DNA of 64,000 nucleotides from Cytophagaceae bacterium (GTDB lineage: Bacteria; Bacteroidota; Bacteroidia; Cytophagales; Spirosomataceae). Made by a program: the position numbers and the translations under genes. Of this stretch, positions 32,365-40,766 are shown in pieces (position 1 is the first letter of the stretch; the number at the start of each line of letters is the position of its first letter). Where the stretch lies: positions 1-64,000 of the forward strand of contig JAGOAA010000001.1 in assembly GCA_017984215.1 (NCBI GenBank), read 5' to 3'. The notes under the pieces are model-generated. The model was not told the DNA's origin, did not search any database, and saw only the letters and a program-made list of their open reading frames with translations.

Positions 32365-34572
32365 TTATTTAATTAATAATAATTCGCGGTATTTAGGTAA
32401 AGGCCACTCATCGTCGTCAATAATCAATTCGAGTTTATCAACACTGTAACGAATCTCTTCGAAATAGCCTTTTACCTTTGTGCTGTATAAAACAGCTCTT
32501 TCTTCTAAATCTTCAATGTTATTTGCCTCCTTACGAGCATCTGTCATTTCATTTTGCAACCGCACAATCGATGAAGTATACTCAGAAATTTTCTTAATCA
32601 TTTCGATGGTTGGCGCATAGTATTGTGGATCTATACCAATCTCTTTTTGGCCTTTTACATTCTCAACCAATTGCGTTTGGTATTTCAATGAAGTGGAAAC
32701 GATGTGGTTGATTGCCATATCACCAATGACGCGAGATTCGATTTGAATTTTCTTTACATAGTTTTCCAATTCAATTTCATGGCGTGCATGCATCTCCTCT
32801 TTTGAGTAGATACCATGTTTGGTGAATAATTCGATTGATTCTGGACGAGCATATACTGCCAAAGCTTCTGGAGTTGTCTTTAAATTTGACAAGCCACGAC
32901 GAGCTGCTTCCTCTACCCATTCGTCAGAATAACCATTTCCTTCAAAACGGATATTTTTAGACTCTTTTACGTAGCGTTTTAACACTTCCATAATGGCCAA
33001 TTCCTTCTTCACTCCTTTTTCCAAAACCTCTTCCACTTCTTTGCGGAATTTGATTAATTGGTCAGCGACAATGGTATTTAATACCGTCATTGGAGCTGCC
33101 GAGTTTGCAGATGAACCTACAGCACGGAACTCAAATTTATTACCCGTAAAGGCAAATGGAGAAGTTCTGTTGCGGTCAGTATTATCCAAAATCAACGAAG
33201 GGATTTTATTGATACCTAATTTAAGGTAAACATTATCTCCTTTTTCTAATTGGATTTCATCCAGGCCATCCATATTTTCCATGTCATCGAGTACTTGGCT
33301 CATCGTACTACCTAAAAATGCAGAAACGATGGCTGGAGGAGCTTCATTGGCTCCTAAACGATGTTCATTTCCAGCTGAAGCAATCGATGCTCGCAATAAA
33401 TCGGCACGGTCATGAACCGCTTTTAATGTATTCACGAAGAACGTTAGAAAACGCAAGTTTTCTTTGGGCTTCGACGAGGGTGCTAATAAATTAATACCTG
33501 TATCCGTTGCTAATGCCCAGTTATTGTGCTTGCCAGATCCATTGATTCCTGCGAAGGGTTTCTCATGGAAAAGGACTTTGAATTTATGTTTAGATGCTAC
33601 TTTGGACATTAAATCCATCAATAGAGCATTGTGGTCGCAGGCTAAGTTCGCTTCTTCAAAGGTAGGTGCCACCTCAAATTGAGCTGGAGCCACCTCATTG
33701 TGACGCGTTCTAACCGGCATGCCTAATTTAAGCGCCTCGATTTCGAAGTCTACCATAAAGGCGTTCACGCGGTTTGGAATAGATCCAAAATAGTGATCTT
33801 CTAATTGTTGGCCTTTTGCCGGTGCATGTCCAAAAACAGTACGACCCGCCATAACCAAATCGGGACGTGCATTAAATAAAGCTTCGTCTACTACAAAATA
33901 TTCCTGTTCTGCACCAAGGGTTGGGATTACTTTGCTTACATCTCGTGAGAAGAATTCTTTGATGACAGCCGTAGCCGCTTTATCAACTAATTCAATGGAT
34001 TTCAACAAAGGTGTTTTGTAATCTAAGGCTTCACCCGTATACGATACAAATACGGAAGGAATACAAAGTGTAGCTGTTCCTGCCGCATTTTCCATAATAA
34101 AGGCAGGAGAAGATGGATCCCAGCCTGTATAGCCACGTGCCTCGAACGTTGAACGGATACCTCCATTCGGAAACGAGGATGCATCCGGTTCTTGTTGAAC
34201 GAGAGCAGATCCCTTAAACTTCTCTACTGCTTTTCCATTGCTTAAATCAATATCAAAGAAAGAGTCGTGTTTCTCTGCCGTTGTACCTGTTAAAGGTTGA
34301 AACCAGTGTGTATAGTGAGTTGCCCCTTTCGAAATAGCCCAAGATTTCATTGCTGCAGCTACTTCATCTGCAGCATCGCGATCGATCTTAGATCCTGTTT
34401 GGATAGCGGTATTTATCTTTAAATATGCTTCTGGTGATAATAGAGAACGCATCACCTCATCACTGAAGGTCATGCTTCCATAATAGTCCGAAACTTTTTC
34501 TGTAGGAAGCTTTACTGGAGTTCCTGTGCGGGATTGAGCTAACTCAAGAGCCTTAAATCTAGTGATTGCCAT
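32365..34572 (-). CDS. glnN: Glutamine synthetase type III
   Basis: A 735-residue GSIII enzyme making glutamine from glutamate, ammonia and ATP. The catalytic barrel is shown by AEQEYFVVDEALF, the NGSGKHNNWALATDTG His-containing ATP site, and FTGNKFEFRAVGSSANSAA. Length (about 730 against 470 for GSI) and the extended C-terminal helices are diagnostic of GSIII, common in Bacteroidota. It is divergent from a type II synthetase across 239 nt. I see no exact TAnnTTTG upstream; the best is TATTTTTA with one mismatch. Confidence 0.96.
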   Translation of the reverse strand: MAITRFKALELAQSRTGTPVKLPTEKVSDYYGSMTFSDEVMRSLLSPEAYLKINTAIQTGSKIDRDAADEVAAAMKSWAISKGATHYTHWFQPLTGTTAEKHDSFFDIDLSNGKAVEKFKGSALVQQEPDASSFPNGGIRSTFEARGYTGWDPSSPAFIMENAAGTATLCIPSVFVSYTGEALDYKTPLLKSIELVDKAATAVIKEFFSRDVSKVIPTLGAEQEYFVVDEALFNARPDLVMAGRTVFGHAPAKGQQLEDHYFGSIPNRVNAFMVDFEIEALKLGMPVRTRHNEVAPAQFEVAPTFEEANLACDHNALLMDLMSKVASKHKFKVLFHEKPFAGINGSGKHNNWALATDTGINLLAPSSKPKENLRFLTFFVNTLKAVHDRADLLRASIASAGNEHRLGANEAPPAIVSAFLGSTMSQVLDDMENMDGLDEIQLEKGDNVYLKLGINKIPSLILDNTDRNRTSPFAFTGNKFEFRAVGSSANSAAPMTVLNTIVADQLIKFRKEVEEVLEKGVKKELAIMEVLKRYVKESKNIRFEGNGYSDEWVEEAARRGLSNLKTTPEALAVYARPESIELFTKHGIYSKEEMHARHEIELENYVKKIQIESRVIGDMAINHIVSTSLKYQTQLVENVKGQKEIGIDPQYYAPTIEMIKKISEYTSSIVRLQNEMTDARKEANNIEDLEERAVLYSTKVKGYFEEIRYSVDKLELIIDDDEWPLPKYRELLLIK

Positions 34573-34729
34573 ATGAAGATTTTAATTCTTAGGTAAAAAT
34601 AGCGAATTGTGATGGGATAAAAAATGCCAAAATTTGAAAAGTAGGATTGAATTTTCCGTTTTTAATTTGGATTTTTTGAGTTTTTGCAAAATACTCGATT
34701 GTTTTTACAGGTTTTTTTGACTCAAACTA

Positions 34730-34788
34730 TTGTTTTTCCTAAAAAGAGGTATATTTTTGCTATACGAATTCCTAAAAAAGTATTTTTG
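34730..34788 (+). promoter_or_regulatory. Tandem promoters of the type II glutamine synthetase gene
   Basis: Promoter 1: TTG at 34730-34732, 19 nt spacer, TATTTTTG at 34752-34759. Promoter 2: TTTTTG at 34754-34759, 21 nt spacer, TATTTTTG at 34781-34788. The same six bases would serve as -7 of the first and -33 of the second. The rest of the 239-nt divergent spacer is AT-rich with no gene. Confidence 0.65.
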
Positions 34789-34811
34789 TTTCAAAATCAA
34801 GTTTAAAAATC

Positions 34812-35825
34812 ATGGCTAAATCAAAATTAGAGTACATTTGGTTGGATGGCTACAAGCCAACACAAAGTTTACGTTCTAAGACTAAAATTGAGAACAATTT
34901 TAGCGGCAAATTAGAAGACCTAGATATGTGGTCTTTCGATGGTTCTTCTACTCAGCAAGCTGAAGGTGGTTCTTCTGATTGTTTATTGAAGCCAGTCTAT
35001 GTTTGCCCAGATCCAGCACGCCGTGATGGTTATTTAGTAATGTGTGAAGTATTGAACGCTGACGGAACTCCGCATGAGTCTAACGGTCGTGCTACGATTG
35101 ATGATGATGATAACGATTTCTGGTTCGGTTTTGAGCAAGAGTATTTCCTTTGGGATCCAGAAACAAACAAGCCTTTAGGTTTTCCAGCAAATGGATATCC
35201 AGCACCTCAAGGACCTTACTACTGTTCAGTAGGTGCAAGCAACGCATACGGTCGTGAGATTATTGAAGAGCATATGGACTTGTGTATTGACGCAGGTTTA
35301 AATATTGAAGGTATTAATGCTGAAGTAGCAGCTGGACAGTGGGAATTCCAAATGTTCGCGAAAGGTGCTAAGCAAGCAGGTGATGAAATTTGGTTAGGTC
35401 GTTATATTTTAGAGCGTTTAGGTGAGAAATATGGTGTTTCGATCAACTGGCATTGCAAGCCTTTAGGAGAATTGGATTGGAATGGCTCTGGTATGCATGC
35501 CAACTTCTCTAATACAGTTTTACGTACAGCAGGTAATAAAGAAGCTTATGACAAAATTTGTCAATCATTTGCTCCATTTGTGAAAGAACACATTGAAGTT
35601 TATGGTGCTGATAATCACATGCGTTTGACTGGAAAGCACGAAACTGCTTCGATTCATGATTTCTCTTATGGTATCTCAGATCGTGGAGCATCAATTCGTA
35701 TCCCTATCGCAGCAGTAGAAAAAGGATGGAAAGGTTGGTTAGAAGATCGTCGTCCAAATTCAGCAGCAGATCCTTATAAAGTAGCAGCCCGTATCATTAA
35801 AACGGTAAAAACGGCGAAGTTGTAA
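34812..35825 (+). CDS. glnA: Glutamine synthetase type II
   Basis: A 337-residue enzyme of the eukaryote-like GSII class. Diagnostic stretches are EYIWLDGYKPTQSLRSKTK, MWSFDGSSTQQAEG, FGFEQEYFLWDP, PQGPYYCSVGASNAYGREI, INAEVAAGQWEFQ and GSGMHANFSN. GSII forms a decamer and is shorter than GSI and GSIII. GSII is found in several bacterial phyla including Bacteroidota, so this is not evidence of recent transfer. Tandem promoters precede it and a strong terminator follows at 35862. It probably differs from GSIII in regulation or affinity. Confidence 0.95.
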   Translation: MAKSKLEYIWLDGYKPTQSLRSKTKIENNFSGKLEDLDMWSFDGSSTQQAEGGSSDCLLKPVYVCPDPARRDGYLVMCEVLNADGTPHESNGRATIDDDDNDFWFGFEQEYFLWDPETNKPLGFPANGYPAPQGPYYCSVGASNAYGREIIEEHMDLCIDAGLNIEGINAEVAAGQWEFQMFAKGAKQAGDEIWLGRYILERLGEKYGVSINWHCKPLGELDWNGSGMHANFSNTVLRTAGNKEAYDKICQSFAPFVKEHIEVYGADNHMRLTGKHETASIHDFSYGISDRGASIRIPIAAVEKGWKGWLEDRRPNSAADPYKVAARIIKTVKTAKL

Positions 35826-35861
35826 TTTATTTTAATCTTGCATTTATATACTTTATGATTG

Positions 35862-35888
35862 AAAATGGCGGGTTTTCCCGCCATTTTT
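35862..35888 (+). terminator. Terminator of type II glutamine synthetase gene
   Basis: AAAATGGCGGG (35862-35872) pairs perfectly with CCCGCCATTTT (35877-35887) over a TTTT loop, with a T-rich tail. It is 36 nt after the stop. Confidence 0.9.
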
Positions 35889-35916
35889 GTTTTATTTTGT
35901 ATCCTGAATTGCACAC

Positions 35917-37236
35917 ATGATGAAGGTTGCCTTTTATACACTTGGTTGTAAATTGAATTTTGCAGAATCTAGCTCTATTGCTCGCTCTTTGGAGCCGATG
36001 GGTTTTGTTCGTGCCGAATTTCAAGATAATCCTGATTTGTTCGTAATTAATACGTGTAGTGTAACAGAACAGGCCGACAAAAAATGTAAAAAGGTCGTTC
36101 GTGAAGCTAAGAAAATCAATCCTTCTGCGGCTGTAGTTATTATCGGTTGTTATGCGCAACTCAAGCCTGAAGAAATTGCTGCGATTCCAGGGGTAGACTT
36201 AGTATTAGGTGCGAATGAGAAATTCAAATTACCCGAATTAATTCCTCCGTATTTAGATCGTCAAATAGCTGACTTGCCTAAGCTGATCGCTTCTGAGATT
36301 CGCTATGATCTGGACTACCATGCTTCCTATAGTGTGAATGATCGTACAAGAACCTTTTTAAAGGTGCAAGACGGTTGTGATTACCCTTGCTCCTATTGTA
36401 CCATACCCTTGGCTCGTGGTCAATCGCGTTCTGATACGATTGAAAAAGTATTGGGTCTTATCGAAGAAATTGCTGCAAATGGAGTAAAGGAAATTGTTTT
36501 GACGGGAGTTAATATTGGTGACTTTGGGATCCAACAAGGTAAACGGGTTGAAACATTTTTTGATCTAGTAAAAGAAATTGAAGCAAAATCTACGATTGAA
36601 CGTTTTAGAATTTCGAGTATTGAACCTAATTTATTGACGCCTGAATTGATTGAGTTTTTAGGTAAGTCAAAGCGTTTTGTGCCTCATTTTCATATCCCGC
36701 TTCAATCGGGTTCGAATTCAGTTTTGCGACTGATGAAGCGTAGATACCAACGAGAACTTTATCAAGATCGGGTGAGTTTAATTCGCACAGTTATGCCTGA
36801 TGCATGTATTGGGGTAGATGTGATTGTTGGCCATCCAGGCGAAACACCTGAATTGTTTCTTGAAACGTATCAGTTTTTGAATGAATTGGATATTTCTTAT
36901 TTACACGTTTTTCCTTATTCGGAACGTGCTAATACGTTTGCGGTTGATATTTTACCAAAAGTGGACGGAATGCAAAAGTCGGAACGTTCAAAAATGTTAC
37001 ATATTCTTTCAGATAAGAAACGTAGGTCCTTCTATGAAAGTCAACTTAATAAAACAGGCTTTGTCTTATTTGAAGAGTCAACTGAAAATGGTTTGATGGA
37101 AGGTTTTTCTGAAAATTATGTTCGGTTGGCTGTACATTACGACCCTTTATTAATTAATACAATCCAGCCAGTTCGCTATAAGACTATTATGGATTCCGGG
37201 GATGTGAAAGGTGAAATATTAATTTTGGGACGATAG
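35917..37236 (+). CDS. mtaB: tRNA t6A37 methylthiotransferase MtaB
   Basis: Radical-SAM enzyme of 439 residues that converts t6A37 to ms2t6A37 in tRNA. In order: an N-terminal UPF0004 domain with Cys in LGCKLNFAES, NTCSVTEQAD and GCYAQL (second Fe-S cluster), a radical-SAM core with CDYPCSYCTIPLARG, and a C-terminal TRAM-like segment. Length fits MtaB rather than MiaB or RimO, and KLNFAESSS is typical of MtaB. Two adjacent ATGs (35917, 35920) could both start translation. A dispersed hairpin repeat lies 18 nt after the stop. Confidence 0.93.
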   Translation: MMKVAFYTLGCKLNFAESSSIARSLEPMGFVRAEFQDNPDLFVINTCSVTEQADKKCKKVVREAKKINPSAAVVIIGCYAQLKPEEIAAIPGVDLVLGANEKFKLPELIPPYLDRQIADLPKLIASEIRYDLDYHASYSVNDRTRTFLKVQDGCDYPCSYCTIPLARGQSRSDTIEKVLGLIEEIAANGVKEIVLTGVNIGDFGIQQGKRVETFFDLVKEIEAKSTIERFRISSIEPNLLTPELIEFLGKSKRFVPHFHIPLQSGSNSVLRLMKRRYQRELYQDRVSLIRTVMPDACIGVDVIVGHPGETPELFLETYQFLNELDISYLHVFPYSERANTFAVDILPKVDGMQKSERSKMLHILSDKKRRSFYESQLNKTGFVLFEESTENGLMEGFSENYVRLAVHYDPLLINTIQPVRYKTIMDSGDVKGEILILGR

Positions 37237-37254
37237 TTCTTAGGATTTTTTGAT

Positions 37255-37285
37255 TTGTAGAGACGCGATACTTCGCGTCTTTTTT
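37255..37285 (+). terminator. Dispersed 30-bp hairpin repeat, copy 3 (terminator of mtaB)
   Basis: Identical to the copy at 8742-8770: AGACGCGA (37261-37268) pairs with TCGCGTCT (37273-37280) and is followed by TTTTT. It lies 18 nt after the mtaB stop. The two copies are 28.5 kb apart and flank unrelated genes. Confidence 0.85.
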
Positions 37286-37317
37286 GTTATTAGAATAATT
37301 TAAAAGGAATTTGAGGC

Positions 37318-37352
37318 AAAGTCTAACGTCCAAGGTCAAACGTCTAAAGTCT
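37318..37352 (-). repeat. Degenerate heptamer array, locus C
   Basis: Five heptamers in strict phase, plus-strand form AANGTCN (AAAGTCT twice, AACGTCC, AAGGTCA, AACGTCT). They are the same words as the right arm of locus A. A single TTAGAAT (37290-37296), also the first word of locus A, lies between this array and the hairpin repeat. No second arm is seen here. Confidence 0.82.
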
Positions 37353-37362
37353 GATAAACAAA

Positions 37363-37391
37363 AAAGCCAGCAACTATAAGTCGCCGGCTTT
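37363..37391 (-). terminator. Terminator of the porin-amt operon
   Basis: On the minus strand AAAGCCGGCGAC pairs with GTTGCTGGCTTT over TTATA (12 bp with two G-U pairs) and is followed by TTTTT. It lies 51 nt after the amt stop. Confidence 0.85.
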
Positions 37392-37442
37392 CCGATTGAA
37401 ACAAAACCACAAGAACCATTACTTGCGGCTCTGTTATGTGAA

Positions 37443-38795
37443 CTATTCTGCAAGCGATTCGTCGTGTTGCGAGATGTCCAATCCTAATCTTTCTTCTTCT
37501 TCGTTAACACGCAATGGGATAATTTTATCCGTAATGATTAACAAGACATAAGATAAACCGAAAGCAAATGCTGAAACAATTGCTAAGGCTAATAAGTGTT
37601 TTAAGAATAATGAGGTTTCTCCGTAGAATAATCCTTGCTCAGCAACAGCTGCATTAACAGCCGAAGTAGCGAAGATACCCGTCATTAACATACCTACCAT
37701 ACCACCTAATCCGTGGCAAGGAAATACATCTAATGTATCATCTAAGTTTGAGCTAGCTCTCCAGTGTGCAGCAATGTTAGATACAATCGCAGCAATAACA
37801 CCGATGAAAATTGCGACAGGAACTGTTACGAATCCAGATGCAGGTGTGATAGCTACTAAGCCCACAACAGCACCGATACAGAAACCTAATGCAGATACTT
37901 TTTTACCACGTGTTACGTCAAATAAGATCCAAGATAAACCTGCTGCTGCCGCCGCAACGTGTGTTGTAGCGAAAGCTGTTACTGCTAATCCATTCGCTCC
38001 TACCGCAGAACCTGCATTGAAACCAAACCAGCCAAACCATAATAAACCTGTTCCTAATAATACATATGGAATGTTAGCTGGAGGCAAAATGTTAGACTCG
38101 ATGTGAGACTTACGACGACGAAGGTATAAAGCTCCTGCTAGGGCAGCCCATCCTGCCGACATGTGAACAACAGTACCACCTGCAAAATCAAGAACTCCTA
38201 AGTTGAAAAGGAATCCGTCTGGATGCCAAGTCCAGTGTGCTAATGGCGCATAAACGACAACACAAAACAAAACCATGAATAATACGAATGCACGGAAATT
38301 GATACGTTCTGCTAAAGCTCCTGAGATAAGTGCTGGCGTGATTACCGCAAATTTCATTTGGAAAAATGCAAACAAGGCAAAAGGAATAGTGAATTTCAAT
38401 TGGTCAGATGATCCTAAAGAAAGTTTGTGATCAAACACTCCGTTGAACATAAAAAATGTACGAGGGTCACCAATCCAGCCACCCAATGAATCACCGAATG
38501 CTAATGAGAAACCAAATACAATCCAAATCACAGAAATAACACCCATCGCGATGAACGATTGTAACATCGTCGAGATTACGTTTTTGTGATTAACCATTCC
38601 ACCATAGAAATAAGCTAAACCTGGTGTCATTAATAAAACTAGGCCAGAGGCCACAATCATCCAGGCTGTGTCACCTGTGTCCAAGCCCTCCGTAGGCATT
38701 GCCCCTGGAACGGATGTGGTAAATAATGCAAGTACTGCAATGGCTACTAGTACCAGTAGCGGGATCCATGTTGGTTTTTGTGAAGTCATGTTCAT
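37443..38795 (-). CDS. amt: Ammonium transporter (Amt family)
   Basis: A 450-residue inner-membrane channel for ammonium uptake. Eleven or so helices follow an N-terminal hydrophobic signal-like segment. Family motifs DFAGGTVVHMSAGWAALAGAL, THVAAAAAGLSW and FPCHGLGGMVGMLMTGIFA carry the pore twin-His positions. A glnK gene, usually paired with amtB, is not adjacent. Instead a porin gene precedes it by 30 nt. Nearby glutamine synthetases make a nitrogen-assimilation group. Regulation by a distal PII protein cannot be judged. Confidence 0.95.
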   Translation of the reverse strand: MNMTSQKPTWIPLLVLVAIAVLALFTTSVPGAMPTEGLDTGDTAWMIVASGLVLLMTPGLAYFYGGMVNHKNVISTMLQSFIAMGVISVIWIVFGFSLAFGDSLGGWIGDPRTFFMFNGVFDHKLSLGSSDQLKFTIPFALFAFFQMKFAVITPALISGALAERINFRAFVLFMVLFCVVVYAPLAHWTWHPDGFLFNLGVLDFAGGTVVHMSAGWAALAGALYLRRRKSHIESNILPPANIPYVLLGTGLLWFGWFGFNAGSAVGANGLAVTAFATTHVAAAAAGLSWILFDVTRGKKVSALGFCIGAVVGLVAITPASGFVTVPVAIFIGVIAAIVSNIAAHWRASSNLDDTLDVFPCHGLGGMVGMLMTGIFATSAVNAAVAEQGLFYGETSLFLKHLLALAIVSAFAFGLSYVLLIITDKIIPLRVNEEEERLGLDISQHDESLAE

Positions 38796-38825
38796 GCTAA
38801 TTTAAGAGTGAATAATTGAGAAAAA

Positions 38826-39974
38826 TTAAAACTTGTAAATGAAGTGTAGTCCTAAAGTTGTTTGAGATTTTTGATCATAACTGCCATCTTGATCTGTATC
38901 AAATTGAGCTGTTTTGTATGAATCAGAACGTAATTCTGGTTTAATTAATAAATGTCCATCTGCTGCAGTGAACGTTGCTGTTAAAGTTAAAGAACTTACA
39001 TCTGTTCCTGAGCCATCTGCTGCACGAAGCGCACGAGCACCGGCAGTATTATCAAATACTTCATAACGACCACCTACGCTAAATTTATCTGTAAATACAT
39101 AGTTCGAGTATAATGCAACGCCACCCCAAGTTTTGCTATCACCTACATTGCCACCACCTTGGAAATCACCTGTTTGTGATCCGTAAGCGGCATTTAATCC
39201 CAAAAGGTATTTAGGTGTGATTTGATATGAAGTTGTTAAGTCCAATAAGTTATAGCTCCCCGAATCATCTTTTCCTGATGCCAAAGGTGCTGATTCATTT
39301 GACGAGATTCCATTTACGTAAACATTCCAGCCGGCTGCCGGTGATGTAAATACCTGATAGATGAATCCTTTAGATGAATTGTTATCATTTAGATTATCCA
39401 CATTGTTGACCAATCCAACCATGGCAGAAAATTTGTCGCTAAATGCATAATTCGCTTTAGCTCCGATGTGATAGAATGGACCATTATTGAATAAATTAGA
39501 AAGTGAGTAATTGTAATTAATAGGAGCGTCGATTACTTCGTATCCAATGTGTGTTCCAAACTGACCAACTGTTAAGGTTAATTTGTCAGAAGCTTTCCAG
39601 TTAAAATATGCCTGCTTGATTGCTAGTGCTGTTGATGCCTTGCCAGCACCCAAAGGTCCAATGACGTTACCATATTGACCTAAATCTGCGTTTGGTCCAA
39701 AAGTTAAGTCAACTACAACATCTGAGTTTTTTGTTGCGTAACCAAATTTTGTCTGAACGAGACCTAAAGAGAATTGATTTGACTTTTGATCAAATGCTCT
39801 TTCATAACCTGATGCTCCAAGATTACTACGATTCGATGGGCTGTTGAAGTTCAACATATAGTACGAATCAATGTAACCAGAGAATGAAAATTTTGGAGCT
39901 TCTGCTTCTTTTTCTTGGGAAAATCCACAAAATGCGGTTGCTGCAAAAAATGCTGTTAGGATAGATTTCTTCAT
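38826..39974 (-). CDS. Outer-membrane beta-barrel porin (BBP2/OmpL-like)
   Basis: A 382-residue outer-membrane protein with a signal peptide ending FCGFSQ. The mature part is built of alternating beta-strands with aromatic girdles, for example FSFSGYIDSYYMLNF at the start and TTLGLHFIYKF at the end, with a C-terminal Phe. It resembles the putative beta-barrel porin-2 (BBP2) family. Being the first gene of an operon with amt, it may let ammonium or small solutes cross the outer membrane. The substrate is inferred from context only. Confidence 0.82.
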   Translation of the reverse strand: MKKSILTAFFAATAFCGFSQEKEAEAPKFSFSGYIDSYYMLNFNSPSNRSNLGASGYERAFDQKSNQFSLGLVQTKFGYATKNSDVVVDLTFGPNADLGQYGNVIGPLGAGKASTALAIKQAYFNWKASDKLTLTVGQFGTHIGYEVIDAPINYNYSLSNLFNNGPFYHIGAKANYAFSDKFSAMVGLVNNVDNLNDNNSSKGFIYQVFTSPAAGWNVYVNGISSNESAPLASGKDDSGSYNLLDLTTSYQITPKYLLGLNAAYGSQTGDFQGGGNVGDSKTWGGVALYSNYVFTDKFSVGGRYEVFDNTAGARALRAADGSGTDVSSLTLTATFTAADGHLLIKPELRSDSYKTAQFDTDQDGSYDQKSQTTLGLHFIYKF

Positions 39975-40291
39975 GTGCGGAATTATTTAAAAGGTTATAA
40001 ATGCTTGATTACATTTCAAAGATTGATGAAAAATAAATACGATGCAAGCAAATTGATATATTTTTAAACCTATTTTTTCAAATAATTCAAAAAAAATACA
40101 AAATGTGGTTTAAAATCAAACCTATTTTTCGGTGTTTTGCAAAAATGTTAAATATTTACCTTTATAATTGAACATGTGTATTAGTTGAATTGGAAAAGTG
40201 CAATGCGAGGTAATTGTTAATGATTGAACTTTTTCGGACAAAAAAAAGAGCCCATCAATTGATGGGCTCTTAAAATATAGGAGTATGGGTT
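39975..40291. other. 317-nt AT-rich spacer upstream of the porin-amt operon
   Basis: No gene is seen. It holds the 5' region of the porin-amt operon (left part) and the ferredoxin terminator (right end). Two copies of AAACCTATTTTT lie 52 nt apart (40066-40077 and 40118-40129), and a GGTTT-N5-AAACC inverted repeat spans 40108-40122. No exact TAnnTTTG with a spaced TTG was found, so this operon may use another sigma factor or an activator-dependent promoter. Confidence 0.6.
40240..40271 (-). terminator. Terminator of the ferredoxin gene
   Basis: A perfect 26-bp palindrome (40246-40271, AAGAGCCCATCAA and its complement) with an A-run before it on the plus strand, giving a T-tail on the minus strand. 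It lies 20 nt after the ferredoxin stop. Confidence 0.88.
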
Positions 40292-40642
40292 TTACGCTTC
40301 AGCGTGTAACCAGGCTTTTTTAGCTTCAAGTGTTTCTTTGTCTTCAACGTGATCTGGATCTGGTACGCAGCAATCAACTGGACAAACAGCAGCACATTGT
40401 GGCTCCTCATGGAAACCTGTACATTCGGTGCATTTATCTGGAACGATGTAATAGAACTCTTCAGAAACGGGTTCAACGGGTGATTTCGCATCCATTGTAG
40501 ATCCATCTTCCAACTCTACTTCTGTTAAAGCGGTTCCTCCGGCCCAAGTCCATTCTACACCACCTTCATAAATCGCTGTATTTGGGCATTCTGGTTCGCA
40601 AGCCCCGCAGTTTATACATTCGTCTGTAATGATAATTGCCAT
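40292..40642 (-). CDS. 4Fe-4S dicluster ferredoxin
   Basis: A 116-residue ferredoxin. The first cluster motif is [15 protein letters not shown] (residues 9-23). After an insert of about 40 residues comes the second, [20 protein letters not shown], where a CxxCx8C spacing replaces the usual CxxCxxC. This insert is typical of the Allochromatium-type (2[4Fe-4S], Alvin) ferredoxins. It is a low-potential electron carrier. It is divergent from an acyl-CoA reductase-like gene across 124 nt. Confidence 0.92.
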   Translation of the reverse strand: MAIIITDECINCGACEPECPNTAIYEGGVEWTWAGGTALTEVELEDGSTMDAKSPVEPVSEEFYYIVPDKCTECTGFHEEPQCAAVCPVDCCVPDPDHVEDKETLEAKKAWLHAEA

Positions 40643-40766
40643 AACAAGTATTAAAAATTTTGTGCAATTTACATAAGAAGTTTTGAATAGTATATAATTT
40701 ATGGAGAGTATTCTAAAATTTTAAGAACTTTGTATCAATTCGTATTACGTTAATAGCCCCTACTAT

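Noticed and set aside
34812-35825. Recent transfer of a eukaryotic glutamine synthetase
   Set aside because: Type II enzymes occur in Bacteroidota and other bacteria, and codon use and promoters look like those of the neighbours.
40021-40200. Sigma-54 promoter upstream of the porin-amt operon
   Set aside because: A GG-GC pair was seen in the spacer, but the spacing is 11 rather than 10 and it points the wrong way.
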